Shown here piece by piece: positions 1-11,454 of a DNA stretch of 64,000 nucleotides. Origin of the DNA: Eucommia ulmoides. Lineage: Eukaryota > Streptophyta > Magnoliopsida > Garryales > Eucommiaceae. The notes under the pieces are model-generated. The model did not search any database, was not told the DNA's origin, and saw nothing but the letters and a program-made list of their open reading frames with translations. The position numbers and the translations under genes are program-made. The stretch spans positions 29,275,401 to 29,339,400 of the forward strand of contig CM028326.1 in the NCBI GenBank assembly GCA_016647705.1, given 5' to 3'. Numbering within the stretch: position 1 is the stretch's first letter; every line of letters begins with the position of its first letter.

Positions 1-1123
1 TCTTGTATTTTTTAGCCCCTTAGGCTATATTGAAGCCAAGGGTTAGGAATTTTAGTGGTGGAGCTCGCATCCCTAAGTGGAGAAGACGGCGAATCGATCA
101 TGGAGCGTTCTTAGCGGTTTATCTTCGGACGAGGCTAAGTTCTTCGATCGTTTTTCCTTATTTCTTTATCTTAGGAGCATGTGAGCATATTTAGCTCGTT
201 ATGTTCTTGTACATGTGGCTATGGCCCCGATCTAAATATGGATTGTAGTAGGGATTAACATAATATTTATAAATACGTTGTTTGGATGATTTCGGTGTTG
301 CATTTATGTTTGTTCTTCATAGTTTGATTGTATTTATCATATTGTTTGTTTATTATTCTTAGATTGATAAATGGAGAATAGGGGGTTTTGACGAAACCCC
401 AGATTCGAATTAGGGTAAACAAATGCCACGATTCTATAACCCGGTCGGGGTTTGAATCGTGGACAATCGATGACGTGGGGCTAGACACATGCTACCTAGG
501 GTCGTAAAGACATTGAGGGGGACCTTTTCGTTGGCTCGAAGTTGCGTTATATTCCTCGTCTTACACTCGGAAGAGGTGGCGAGGGAGTTTTAGAATGGAG
601 ATTGTCGATAGGGTAAATACAACGCGACGATCCAATAACCCAGGAAAGAGTTGGATTGTGTGCAATCAATGACGCTGGGCGAGACTCACGTGACCTAGGG
701 TCGTTAAGACATTGAAGAGGACTTCTTCGTTGACTCGAAGTTATGTATTCTCCCATCTTACACTGAGAAGAGGTGGCGGTGGAGTTTACGTACCGAGGTT
801 GTCAAATAGGTCGAACAACGTAAACGTAAGTAAATCGGAATCGAACACGTATTTGTAAACACGTTAATCCCTATGCAATTCTTCACCCTAAAACATATTA
901 ACATAATAGTGTAGTTAATTTAGGATATATTAGTATTAGTTTAATTAATTAAATACATTTGTTTTTTGCCTAGATAAAATTAGGTCACGACAAACGCGGT
1001 ATTCGATAGTAACGACAACAATCTCTATGGATACGATAACTCGATCTTAACGATCATACTATACTAAAACTTAGACCTCGTATACTTGCGAGAGTAAGTA
1101 GCGGCGTATTTTGTGTGCTACCA
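1..1123 (+). mobile_element. 3' part of an LTR, D/B/F family (H)
   Basis: This is the right-hand part of a long terminal repeat whose start lies outside the window. It shares blocks with the LTRs at 22,895-24,403 and 40,405-41,545: the segments around 'cttacactcggaagaggtggc', the 'gtcgataacgac' type end, and a terminal 'gtgctacca'. The LTR ends in CA at 1,123. The next five bases, GAGCT, would be the right TSD, but the left one is not visible. Short ORFs inside it are not coding. No primer-binding site follows, so it is probably a solo LTR inserted in another LTR. Confidence 0.65.
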
Positions 1124-1671
1124 GAGCTCCACCTCTAAAACTCCTAAACCATAACCTAAATATGTCCTAAGATGCACAAATGGTTGGGGGGGTTCAAGAT
1201 AGGGGGAGAGGGATTGGTATTTATAAGCAAAATATCTAAATAAATATCCTAAAAATATCTAGACTGTGTAAGGGGTTTCCGCCTAGGCGGAGGTAGGTCG
1301 GTTGGTGACCGCTTAGGCGATGAAGATAGCGGTGGACATGGAAGAACATTCTACTGGATGTTTGTCTAGGCGAAGGATTTCTCCGCCTAGGCGGTGGGCT
1401 ATCAGTAACCTGCTTTGATTTTTCTGTTGGATTTCTACCTAGGCGAAGGATTTCTCCGCCTAGGCGGTGGTCCATCAGTAACATTTGTTTTTTTCTTAGC
1501 TTCTTCACCACCTAGGCGGTGGTCTAGATGCCTAGGCGGTGGGACTGTTTCACAAATTTGCCTCTGTGCTTGTTTTTTCCACCATTCTTCAATCGCTTTT
1601 GATTCGATCTCATCGTGTTAGCTCCAGTTTCCTATCTTTTTCTACTGTTCTTCAATCGCTTTTAATTTGAT
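1124..1671 (-). mobile_element. Inverted LTR fragment with palindromic modules
   Basis: The sequence right of H resembles the U3 half of the same LTR family in reverse orientation. It has 'ggtatttataagcaaaatatc', several CCGCCTAGGCGG-type modules, and the 'ccaccattcttcaatcgctttt' block seen near 16,115 and 20,228. The fragment fades into a GT/CT microsatellite before reaching the expected TGATAGG terminus. H and this fragment therefore lie head-to-head. Confidence 0.55.
1270..1545. repeat. Array of CCGCCTAGGCGG palindromic modules
   Basis: At least six near-palindromes built on CCGCCTAGGCGG, CCGCTTAGGCG or CCTAGGCGGTGG occur here, spaced 15-60 bp apart. The same kind of module fills the U3 region of the other LTRs of this family (23,080-23,290, 27,630-27,870, 38,450-38,630). 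These are short internal repeats of the LTR and not genes. Confidence 0.75.
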
Positions 1672-1716
1672 GTGTGTGTGTGTGTGTCTCTCTCTCTCTC
1701 TCTCTCTCTCTCCATA
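1672..1716. repeat. (GT)n(CT)n microsatellite
   Basis: A run of GT dinucleotides passes into a run of CT dinucleotides and then a short TA run. It separates the inverted LTR fragment from the transposase remnant to its right. Confidence 0.9.
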
Positions 1717-1734
1717 TATATATATTCAATAATA

Positions 1735-2110
1735 GGGAGAATGCAAGTTATCAAGTGAAAACGACAAAGACTTTGGCCGGTGGTATTATCGTTCACAAAG
1801 TTACTTTAGGGGATAACCTTGATTGCACATGTGGAAAATATAAGACTTTTAGATATCCATGATCCCACATGCTTGCGACGACCGAGAATTGTGGCATTGA
1901 TGTGTTCCTCTATATCGCTCTTGAGTACACAATAATGAACTTACTAAAAGTTTGGGAGTCATCGTTTGGACCAATCATTCACGAGGACTATTAGCCGATG
2001 TTTAATTTTTCAATCCTTCTTCCTAACAAGAATTGGATTCGAGTTGCAAAGCGCGGTCGACCAAAATCCACTCGCATTCAAAACAACATAGATGTGTCGC
2101 AGAGGACAAT
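1735..2110 (+). pseudogene. MULE transposase C-terminal fragment (SWIM zinc finger)
   Basis: The + frame reads as the C-terminal end of a Mutator-like (MULE) transposase. It has a SWIM-type zinc finger (CTCGKYKTFRYP, then SHMLA), a tail of the type 'YTIMNLLKVWESSFGPI', and the GRPKSTRI motif that usually closes these proteins. The third zinc ligand, normally Cys before SHM, is a TGA stop at about 1,860, and another stop (TAG) lies at about 1,991. No catalytic DDE region precedes it. It is a dead remnant, in the opposite orientation to the N-terminal MULE pieces at 5,007-5,915, 29,105-29,313 and 42,749-43,190. Confidence 0.75.
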
Positions 2111-2560
2111 GACAAATCGACATGGGTTATTTTCTCAAACTAGCCATGATAGGTGGACATGTCTATCCTGACCCCAATGAGTTTTCTCAATTAATTTTTT
2201 TTGTTTCATTGTAATGGAGACAACAATTATTTTTTTTCGTTTATGGTTGTAACAACATTTGTGTTGTGTTTTATTCTATTATCACTTAGTTGATAAATGT
2301 AATATTTATTTCATATAATAGTATTTGATGAAATTTAATTTTTGTACTAATAATTTTGAGAAAAGTTTCAGATTTTTTATTGGAATGTAAACAGAAAAAA
2401 AAAATAAGAAAATGAGAATGAAAAAATGTAAGGCCCAAGTGCTATTTAAATTACGATGAAAATTCTAAATCAAAATTGAATTCTATTTTTCTTTTCGTAT
2501 AATATTTTATTTTATATTGTGTAGATATATCATTTTTTTGTAGACGTTCCAAGTTTTTTG
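2111..2560. other. AT-rich spacer, no gene seen
   Basis: AT-rich DNA between the transposase remnant and the plant-mobile-domain remnant. I see no ORF, repeat family or RNA gene that I can support. Confidence 0.5.
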
Positions 2561-2573
2561 GATTCTTGCAGTT

Positions 2574-4936
2574 ATGACTGAGCCTGGGCCCATGGATCGG
2601 TCGTTACTTTATTTGCAGAGTGACCACAAGTCTGGAGCAGTGTGGGAAAAAAGTGGAGTGCAGGTTGTATTAAATACATATTTTTGTATTGTATTCAAAT
2701 TTTTTTCTTTTATATTATTTATTGAATGTGTTTTAATTTATATTTCAGCATTGTTGTCGGCTTGACTATTCTGGGACAGGAAGGTCTTTAGGGCATTGGA
2801 AGGATAATGTACCCGACCGAGTAGTACAGCCAATATAGTTCGTCGGGTTGTATGGTGCTTTCAGGTTACGAAAGAAATAGTTAGACCACGCTCTAATTAC
2901 CGCATTGGTGGAGAGATGGCAGCAGGAAACACATACGTTTCATCTTTCAACTGGAGAGATGACGGTGACGCTGCAGGTGGTTGTAGTGTAATTCGGACTG
3001 CCCATGAACAGGCGAGCAGTTACCGGCCCTGAGGACACGAGACCAATCCCATGTTGGCAGGAACTTTGCCAAAACCTCCTGGCTAGACACCACCAAGGAC
3101 AAAATTAAGCGTGAAGGCCTGAATCTGAAATGGCTACAGACCACTTTTGTTGTTGTACCCATTAACATTGATGAGCACATTGTGCAATGTTTTTCCTACG
3201 TGTACTACCTGCTATAGATTGGAATAATGTTGATTCTGGATAAATCGGGAAATTTGGTAAAGTTAGCCTACTTACCACTACTCCGCGACTTGACTAGTTC
3301 ACAGACGTATAGTTGGGGTAGTGCCATACTGGCAGTTCTGTATAGGGAGTTATGTGAGGCGTCACATAGGGAGACAAAACATATAGTTGGACCATTATTT
3401 ATGTTACAGTGTTGGGTCTGGGAACGGCTCTCGAGATTATGTCATATGTCTCTCTCTATGACGGCCGATGGAATAGGTGAGCCAGAGATCGAGGACTTCA
3501 GGTCCCTAGGCGTCCCTAGGGGGTCTCAGAACTTTATTATATAATTTATTTTTATGCATTTGAGATATTTTATTTATTAATATTTAATTTTGGTTTTGGC
3601 GTACAATTGGAACGTGTCTTTTACTCTGGATAGAAAGTCGATGCATGTATTGGTTATGTATCAGGATTAGTTAGATTGTTTATGGGATGACGAGGTCAGT
3701 TATTGATTAAGATGTTACTCATGTTTAATTATTTTTTTATTTTTATATTTATTATTTAATTATTTGTTTCTATATTATTTGGATAGGTGATTTGGATGTC
3801 TTATCCTATTGATGTCTTGGAGGACTTGCCCTCATACTATAGAGATGGGCAAGTCATATGGATGGAATTTGTGCCCCTTATATTCTACGAAATCGTGGAG
3901 TACTATTATCCCCATCGCACACTATAATACTTTGTATTTCTCTAAGGGAGTCCACAACTTCACGAAACGTACAAGGACTTGCTTTTGACTATCCAGAGAG
4001 GAAAATCTGGTATGGACTGGCTGACAGTGCACACGGGATATATACGGGTGTAGGATAGTCGATTACCACCAAATGTGAGAGCAAGTCCTCCAAGACATCA
4101 GCAAGTTGGGATAAAAGTCCACGATGAGTACATGCCCTGGTACTGAGAGGTCACTAGAAGGTTCATAGTGAACTTGTCTTATCGACAGGACTTCGGCTAC
4201 CATGCAGCAGGAGGTCATCCAATGATAGAGGTTGAATTTAATTAGAACATATATTTATTAATTTGTGTTGCTATTAATGTTCATTTATTTAGGTGCAATC
4301 AATTTTGTTTTGCAGGAACCAAATATTTCACAAATGTTGCGTTTTAGGGAGCTTGCCTTGTGGTTGAATCACCTAGGCAACACAAACGAGGCCCTACTAT
4401 TAATGCTTGACATATGTTCTCGGGCCTTGTACCATAAGCTGCCATACCAGATGCCGAGTGATGTTGCTCCGGGGCCGGAGCGAATTCCAGATTCGCCATT
4501 GGAGCTGACTTCCGGGTTTGTTCTAAACCCAAATGATGACGTGTACCACCCAAGGGAGGCAGTGATAGAGGAGGCTAGTGTCAGACAATCTACTTACGGG
4601 ATAAACGATTTCTATTCAGAGTTTGCTGCCGACCTGAGCGTAAGTTGCAGACCGTCACTGGGTGGCACATTTGTCACCCCAATGATAAAGCATCCATCAT
4701 CTAGCTCAGTACCCATTCCTACTGTGACACGTGGCCTACCCGCTAGAATTGAAAGACACGTGTCACCGGTCCCTTGGTCATCGGACAAAGAAAATAAATT
4801 TTCGGTCGTAGAGGAATTGTTGTATCCATCTACCATGGATTTAGGGAACGTGACCCAAGTTGATTGTACACATGTTGATGAGTTTGAGGAACTTTTTCTT
4901 CCTCTACGGTGGCAACAAATGAACATTAAAACGTAG
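2574..4936 (+). pseudogene. Plant mobile domain (MAIN-like, PMD) gene carried by the MULE
   Basis: Several + strand pieces together match the aminotransferase-like plant mobile domain found in MAIN/MAIL proteins and in many MULE and gypsy elements. The start at 2,574 has the typical 'GPMDRSLLYLQ' opening and 'HKSGAVWE'. About 2,890-3,080 gives '[14 protein letters not shown]' and 'AVTGPED'. About 3,227-3,540 gives 'YLPLLRDL', 'YSWGSAILAVLYRELCEAS' and 'GPLFMLQCWVWERL'. About 4,120-4,170 gives 'EYMPWY'. The region 4,265-4,936 is a long open C-terminal exon of about 220 codons. Introns (about 2,660-2,745, 3,545-3,790, 4,230-4,315) are likely, but stops and shifts break the middle. The function of PMD proteins in transposons is not settled. 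Position between two transposase pieces suggests a MULE-borne copy. Confidence 0.7.
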
Positions 4937-5006
4937 GGGGTGCTATATGTAGTACTTAATGATATGTATTATAATTTGTAGAAATGTATATAATTTAATA
5001 TGTAAA

Positions 5007-5915
5007 TTATTTCTTAACTTCTGGAGTTCTTTCAAAAGTTGTTGATCTATCGTATATATTTCTTCTGAAATGGATAAAGCATATGAATGGAAAATGGAGA
5101 CAGATGTCTAAGATTCTGGAGGAATCTTGGATAACATACAGAGTGGAAAGTTGTTGAAATGCCCAAAACACCATGTCCAACGTCGAATAGCTAAGTTGAG
5201 CAGTCGGAACGATACTCCATTCGACAATCGTCCCAGGATTAAAGTGTTGCAACGCCGACATGAACTTTGGCAACTTCCAATACGATTTGTCCCAATTGCC
5301 CAACAAGGTCTCGATGGATTTAGATCTAGCTAACCAAGCCTTTTGGTAGGAGATGGTAAATCCCCGAGACTCCTTCACGAAGGCAACGATAACGCCTCTC
5401 CAAGTATCATGTAAAAAATGACACCCGAATCCAAGTTTTCATGATCTAAGGCCGTATGATTGTAGAAACACATGCGTCGCCCCATTATACTACATAATCT
5501 GGAACATTTCGTGACTCTTTTTCAGAGCCGCTCGCAACCTCCACCTGCAACCGTGCTTGCATTTAATCGACCAAACTTTAGGGTGCGTCTCCACCACACA
5601 AAACTCTTTATTTTTCATAACATGTTAATACTTCATGGAATTTTGGACATGTTTCTTATCCTTAAAGATCATTCCGTTACAAAATTCATCCATTTTTGGG
5701 TTCCATAAATTCTTTCGCAACTTTAGATCACACTTCACCATGTCATCGTTATCACCCTATTCTAATTGATTATAGAATGACGGAACCCTGTGCAACAACA
5801 ACTATTCACTCCTTTACCCGCTCGACTCGACATCCATATCTTTAGCTCCATCCCCACCATTCTCCTCTTCCTCCAATGCAACAGCATCTTCTAAATCTCT
5901 ATGTTCAACATCGTG
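5007..5915 (-). pseudogene. MULE transposase, MuDR DNA-binding and pre-catalytic region
   Basis: On the minus strand this reads as the N-terminal half of a MULE transposase. In order: an acidic segment with 'LEEEENGGD', the MuDR-type domain ('GMIFKDKKHVQNS', 'CKHGCRWRLRAALKK'), then 'FTISYQKAWLARSKSIETL', 'NWDKSYWKLPKFMSALQ', 'NPGTIVEW' and 'FWAFQQLSTL', which normally lead into the DDE catalytic core. The core is absent: the frame stops at 5,007 and the opposite-strand PMD gene follows. Stops and frame changes show decay. The upstream end is interrupted at 5,916 by element C; the next upstream piece is 29,105-29,313. Confidence 0.8.
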
Positions 5916-5920
5916 GAAAC
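5916..5920. repeat. TSD GAAAC, left copy (element C)
   Basis: GAAAC directly precedes the left LTR of C and is repeated at 29,100-29,104 directly after its right LTR. This marks both ends of the element. Confidence 0.85.
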
Positions 5921-7013
5921 TGTTGATGTCAAATTTTGGATGACTTTGACAGTATGGTCTGGTCAGCGCTGGTAGAATTGGAGAGGTCTAGAATAGAGAT
6001 TTTAAATCCCTAGAGCTTCTTATCCATGGAGAGGTCCCTGACTGAGAAAGGACGGGCTTGAATTGAAATGGACCCAAAATCCTTCTAGGCTGAGAAAAAG
6101 ATGGTTAAAACACCTCGAGACTTGAGGAAAAGTGAATCGGAGCTTGAGATAGGGTAGTTTTGAGATGGGGAGCACCTGGAAACCTGCACAAAGGACTTGC
6201 TGGGATGATTCTAGCGTGTCCCCTCCGGCGTAAGAATTAACGTACAGGAGAAAAATTTATAGAGAAGCTACCGAGAATAGAGAGAAAAAATAGTCTACCT
6301 TTGGGAAATTGTATGTCCTCCTATTTCTAGGCAAGGAGTATATTAGCTTAAGGGCTTAAGTATGGATTAGTGTCTCTTCAATATCGCATCAATATACCAA
6401 CTTGGCAAGTAGCCAATGAGAGGGTGCCAAGGAGATTTTTACTTTGGCTATGTAAGGATATTTAGGGATATTTTGGGATATTTATGGATATTTATGGAGA
6501 TATTTTGGGATATTTATGAGTATTTATGGGAATATTTAGGGATATTTAGGAGATATTTCAAAGATATTTAGGGTTGGGGAAATGAGTTAGCCCATAAATC
6601 GAGGAAGACACTATCCTGTTGTAGCCGAGATGAGGAGTCTAATTCCTGCCCTTCCCAGATAGCCGGAGACAGGAAGGGAGGGTTATACAGATATTTTTGC
6701 CCTGCCCTTCTCGGGTAGCCGGAGACAAGAAGGGGGCTTTTCTCGAGGAGCTTTGCAGAGTAGATCCCCAAGATGGGAGACGCCATTGTGGAGAATACTA
6801 AAATAGAGAATGATTCCCCATCCTGGTGGTGGCTTGTTGGCTTTTCCAAGAGTGTGTTGAGGCCTTTGAGATGGCTGACATTAATGGAAATGTCCCTCTG
6901 CTTGGTGCAATCTTCACACTTAATCTTTGGTACGACTTGATCTTCGTGGAGAGTTGTGGACACGTGGCGGTTTTCAATTAATTGCATTGGGATAACCATT
7001 TTTACACTCATCA
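5921..7013 (-). repeat. 3' LTR of element C
   Basis: Matches 28,078-29,099 over its whole length. Read on the minus strand it starts TGATGAG and ends CATCAACA (TG...CA). It contains tandem short repeats of 'gggatatttatgg' at about 6,465-6,565, which in the other LTR are reduced to a few copies (28,610-28,660). An open frame at 6,568-7,437 runs through it by chance. Confidence 0.88.
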
Positions 7014-7030
7014 ATAGCCCCCCAATCTCA
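7014..7030 (-). promoter_or_regulatory. Polypurine tract of element C
   Basis: The bases next to the 3' LTR are, on the minus strand, a purine-rich GATTGGGGGGCTAT. This is the expected primer for plus-strand DNA synthesis, and it fixes the orientation of C as minus. Confidence 0.75.
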
Positions 7031-7489
7031 AGTACTAAGAAGAAATTTAAAAGACTAGGAACTTTTTTGTGAGCCTTTTTTGGGGCTTTGCTGCTTCTAT
7101 TGGGGACTTTTGAAGTGTTAGTGACCTTTTTTTTATCTTTGTAAGGTGTTACATAAGGGTCAGGCCTCCTTTCCGAGAAGAAGATTGGCAATTCCAAGAT
7201 TCGAGTAGTCAGCCTGAGAATGGAAAGAAAGGCCTGAGAGTAGAACTGGGTGGCCCGAGAATGGTAATGAATAGCCCGCCCTAGATAAACAAGAAAGCTG
7301 TAAACATCATGCAGATGTCCCATCTCATCTGCTCCCCTTGAGTGGTGCCTCTTCAATGCACCCAGACACACCTCCAGCCCAACCGCCAGGAAGGGGACAC
7401 GTGGCTGCACGGCTTCTGAATGGCATGCCGTTCTCAAACGCCTTCAATTCATCGTCAGGCACGATGGTTGGTGTGGACAAGTTCCCTCC

Positions 7490-7497
7490 TATATAAA
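7490..7497 (+). promoter_or_regulatory. TATA box of the antisense accessory ORF
   Basis: TATATAAA lies in a short inverted repeat (CCTCCTATATAAAGGAGG), 24 bp before the first ATG (7,521) of the + strand accessory ORF and opposite in direction to the C polyprotein. Antisense ORFs with their own promoter are known from Grande-like Tat elements. The assignment here is by sequence and position only. Confidence 0.55.
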
Positions 7498-7520
7498 GGA
7501 GGCACCCAGAGTTCATTTTT

Positions 7521-10169
7521 ATGTTTTCACAACTTTTGGAGCACCCCCTCTTCCCAGCAGGTAACTCATTTTCTTCCAAAATATCTTTCATTCCCTTTTC
7601 TTCTACTTTTGAGTATATGACGGGGTTTGCCACCCCTGAGCAAGCCCTAAACACTTCTCCTCTTCGAATGATTGACCTTCCATTGGCCTTACCCCCTGCC
7701 TGGAGGAACGGGAAAGTTTCTCCAGTGACTCTGAGCCCTTTGATCATTACAACGATGGAGATGATGTTGGGCCTACTAGTGGCCCTATTACGGAGTTAAA
7801 CTCAGGCCCAGAGGGTGAGACTGAGATAAGGGATGGTATTATTTTAGGAGAGAGTCCCATTTGGAGGATTGAATCAAAGATGACAGAGGAGAAAATCAAG
7901 GAGACCCAAAGCAAATATACCTTCCCAAAAGGGGTGGAGACCCATCTTCCCCTTCCTGAGGATAGGGCTTGTACCCCCCCCCTAAGGGTTTTATTATGAT
8001 GTATATGGAACATTTGCATGGCGGTTTATAGTTTTCGATCCGTCCTTGGATTCAGACCCTGTGTGTGGAGTACAAACTATGTCCATCACAGCTTGTTCCC
8101 AACTGCATTCGGGCCTTCGTGGATCCATTCATTATTTGCAAGGCCGAGGGACTAGAGTCATCCTTGGACTTGTTTAAATCTCTCTTCTTTCCTAAATCCA
8201 TGCCCTTTGGGAAGGGGTAGTGCTATGTCTCATCTCAGAGACAGTTTTTCTTGGGCCTTGAGAAATCGGTAAAGAACTAGAAGCCTAATATTTTTTCCTG
8301 GGAAGAACAGGCAGGGCGTTTGGTCCCAACGAGGAAGGAGTCAACCTCATTCCCAGGGAATGGTGTGTGGTAGGTGATAATGATATTATTTGTGAGTGGT
8401 TCGTCTATTGTATTGTCTTTTTTTTTTTTTTTTTGGTATTTTGACTACTTTTATTTTATTTTATTTTTGTTTCCTTAAACAATTCCGAAGAAAGTTAGCA
8501 GAAAGAGAGTTCGATCCAATGCATCGATCCAACGACAGAGGAGAATCGTGTGGGTGACCAAGTTCAATAACATCAACGAACTGTTAGAGTCGACGTTGTA
8601 TTGCCGCCACTTTTACTGGGCACCAGGCTTGCCGATACCGGAGATTAACAAAAATACAAAGAACGATAAGGTTTTTCCTTCTCGAAAGTTGTTATTTTTA
8701 AAATTTTCTACCATTTTCTTACTCTTTACTCATCTAGATCTTTCTTCTTCCTTGGCAGAGATGGATAAGGTGTCACTGATGAGGCTGTTGAAGGAGAGGG
8801 AAACAAAGGCCGCTGCTGAGAAAAGACGAGCCTCCCAGCCTTAGGCAAAGGTTCTCCAAGGGGGAAGTGTCGAAGAGAGATAGGAGACTTCCACAATGTG
8901 TTCCGTTGGTGAGGCCCCAGTCGGGTTCAAGGACGTGCCAATGAGGATAACCAGAAGGGAGCGACAACAACAAGAGGCCAAAGTTGCAGCTGGGAAAAAG
9001 ATTTCGTCACAATCTGAACAGGTCCCCACGCTTTCTTCCGGGAAGGGAAGTTTCGGGGTAAGCCAAGAGAGAAAAAATAGAAAATCAAGAAGGTCAGGGT
9101 CTGAGGGATCAAAGAAGGCCAGAGCTAAGGGGGCTCTTAGAGCCCTCTAGCCAAGCAAAACTTCCACTCCTACACCTTTCCCGTCCCCAGATGCTAGTCT
9201 CCTTCTCGGCCAAGGGACCCTGGATAACCCAGAGGTACTATCTACCTATGTCAATAAGATCATTCTCCCCATAGATCAAGAACAAATAAATGCTGAGACG
9301 GATACGAAGACTATTGCCCCGCTGTAGAAGGATGCGTTGTTGGTAAGGCTAATATCGAGATTTTTCTTGATTTTTCACTACACTCGATTCTTGGACAATA
9401 ACATGACATGTTTTCTTTTTTATGTTCTACAAGTGTTGTCCAGGATCTCTTCTTTGTATAGACGCCTCAATTCTACCTTTGAGAGAAAGCAAAAACTCAG
9501 TGAAGAACGCATGCAACATTTAGCCTTGGCGAAAAGGTGTCACGTGATGACCAAACAATTGATGATGAGTTAGAATGATGCCAGAGATGACATGAAAAGG
9601 TTGATGGAGGAGAAAGTGAAGATGGTTAAGAAGAAGGAGGTCATTGAATCCCGTTCTGGCAAGCTTGAGGCTGACCTCACTGCCATTTGGGAGAGTATGA
9701 ATGAGATGAAGAAAGAACATAATGCTACCATTGCTAAAGCCAAGGAGGATGCTATTAACGAATGGATGGACTCTCCAGCCTTCGTCCAGATGAATTGTTG
9801 GCTACTGATATGGTAAAGGATGGCCATAGGTACATAATTTGCAATATGCATCGCCAGTGCCCAAACTTCTCAATGGACGACATTGGCATGGACTACTCAG
9901 ACATTGAGGGAGATTCCAACCCTGAAATGGGAAATTTTTAAGTTGAACAAGGAGATGCAGATGTCGTGATGGCGAGGGTCAATGCCAAGATGGGGCACGT
10001 TGAAGCTAATCAAGGAAATATTGAAACCGAGACGGGGAAAGTAGATGCTGGCCTGGGCAAAATGAATATCGTTCAAGGGAACATTGATGCCGAGAAGGAT
10101 GAACCCCCCCCCCCCCACCCCCACCCCCCCACAAGTGAAGGCGAAGTTGAACTGTCCCCCACTGACTAG
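7521..10169 (+). pseudogene. Antisense accessory ORF of element C (putative gypsy-type transposon protein)
   Basis: This + strand segment lies between the integrase end and the 3' LTR, opposite to the polyprotein. Pieces at about 7,990-8,220 read as the domain often annotated 'putative gypsy type transposon': 'YMEHLHGGL', 'CPSQLVPNCIRAFV' and 'ESSLDLFKSLFFPKS'. Pieces at about 8,550-8,830 read 'WVTKFNNINELLES' and 'MDKVSLMRLLKERE'. Pieces at about 9,430-9,815 form a charged coiled coil ('ERKQKLSEERMQHLALAKR', 'KRLMEEKVKMVKKKEVIES'), and the tail at 9,966-10,169 has acidic repeats. Probable introns sit at about 8,420-8,500, 8,680-8,750 and 9,340-9,420. Many stops make it non-functional. Tat-lineage elements are known for such antisense ORFs of unknown role. 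Confidence 0.65.
10104..10130. repeat. C-rich tract (CCCCCAC)n
   Basis: A run of about 25 C interrupted by two A, inside the tail of the accessory ORF. It encodes Pro/His in the + frame and is a likely replication-slippage site. Confidence 0.85.
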
Positions 10170-10189
10170 TAAAAAAATTCAATCCCAAC

Positions 10190-11454
10190 CCATCTGCCCT
10201 AGATCAATCCTAAAGCTTGAACTTTTTTTCTTTTTATGCTTATATGTCTTTTTGAAGCCCTAACCCCTTTGTGAAAAGGGCCTTTTGTGATGGGATTTAG
10301 ATCCTTGGACTTGTAATGGATGTTCAATGGATATTTCATTTTTATTCTTTCTCGGAAGATTCGGCTGCTTTTGAATTTGTAACTGCATGCCCTTGAGTTT
10401 TTGTTTTTGTCTATCCTTGGAGAGTTGTACCCTTTGGAGTAGGAATGGTTCCTCTTCCCGGCAGTGGAGGTTTTCTTCCATCCTTGTCTCAGAAACACCA
10501 GGATGGGGAGAGGCTTGAGCTTGGCAAGTTGATAGAACATAGAGTTGGGTTCTTGCTTGGGGAATAGTTCGAGATGATGGACCTGAGCCTCTACTCGATC
10601 ATTTTTAAAGATTTGGACATTTCTGAACTTTGTTATCCATGATGTCTCTTCTCGAATATTTTTTGGAGAATTAGACATTTTTGCCCACAATATTCGCTTT
10701 TTGCCATTTGCCTTTCATTTTAGCCAATTGGACACCCTTTTGCAATTCTTCCTAATCTTGGCAGTACTTTGCTCTGGGTGGATAACCCATAACATGTGTG
10801 TAATTATTATTGTTTATTTTTGCTTTAAAAAATTCAAGTCTCTTCTGTTTCATTTTACGCCTCTTCTCGAACAAGTGGTCTAGAAGTGATCACACCTCCC
10901 CTTCTTGTACTATACACCGAGAAACGATCATGCCTCTCCTTCTTTGGAGAGGGTTCCATTTCATGCTGCTCCATCATAGCCATAACTTTCCCCCAGCCTA
11001 GCATCCAAGCAAAGCTCATGTTGTAGGTTATATTCTAGGGGTAGTATTTGTATGGAAGCTAGCCCTCGCATTCCCAAGGCGGTAACCTTAGGTTGACCCA
11101 CTGTGGCTGGTCACAGGTGGGTTCTCCTTAGTGAGGCTCATTCCTGAGCCTTTTCGAATTAGCCAAAATTGTCCTTTCAGGGGCATCTTCCCTTTATGTC
11201 GCCTAAGACTAGCTCAGCTGTCAGGGGTGAAATGCTTACTTGTAGGTCCTCAGACCCGATCGGTGCAATGCTATCGGAGGATGATAGTGATCAGTCCAGG
11301 CTAACACTACCAACCTGTGCAGAGTGTCTAGTTACACCCTTGACGCAAATGGGTTTCTTTATGAAGATTACCCCTGACGCTGAGCGTCGGGATACCCTTT
11401 ATTTTTAACGAGAAGCTGGGGGCGGCACATCTTCGTCTGAGATGGGACGGAGGG
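10190..11454. other. Non-coding stretch of element C between accessory ORF and integrase
   Basis: I recognise no domain here. A minus-strand frame of 163 codons (10,199-10,690) is open but resembles nothing I know. Two imperfect copies of a 'cttctcgaacaagtggt/cttctttggagagggttcc' block around 10,860-10,960 are the only structure seen. It probably holds the 3' untranslated part of the C transcript. Confidence 0.4.

Noticed and set aside
1270..1545. CRISPR-like array
   Set aside because: Short palindromic repeats at fairly even spacing, but the modules are imperfect, irregularly spaced, without unique spacers or cas genes, and lie within a plant LTR.
4344..4926. Minus-strand ORFs opposite the PMD exon
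   Set aside because: Shadow frames of the well-supported + strand C-terminal PMD exon.
6568..7437. A 289-codon minus-strand gene
   Set aside because: It runs from the C 3' LTR across the PPT into the antisense ORF. The LTR copy at 28.7 kb does not keep the frame, so it is open by chance.
10199..10690. 163-codon minus-strand gene in C
   Set aside because: Open, but with no recognisable domain and no support from position. Kept only as a note in the non-coding stretch.
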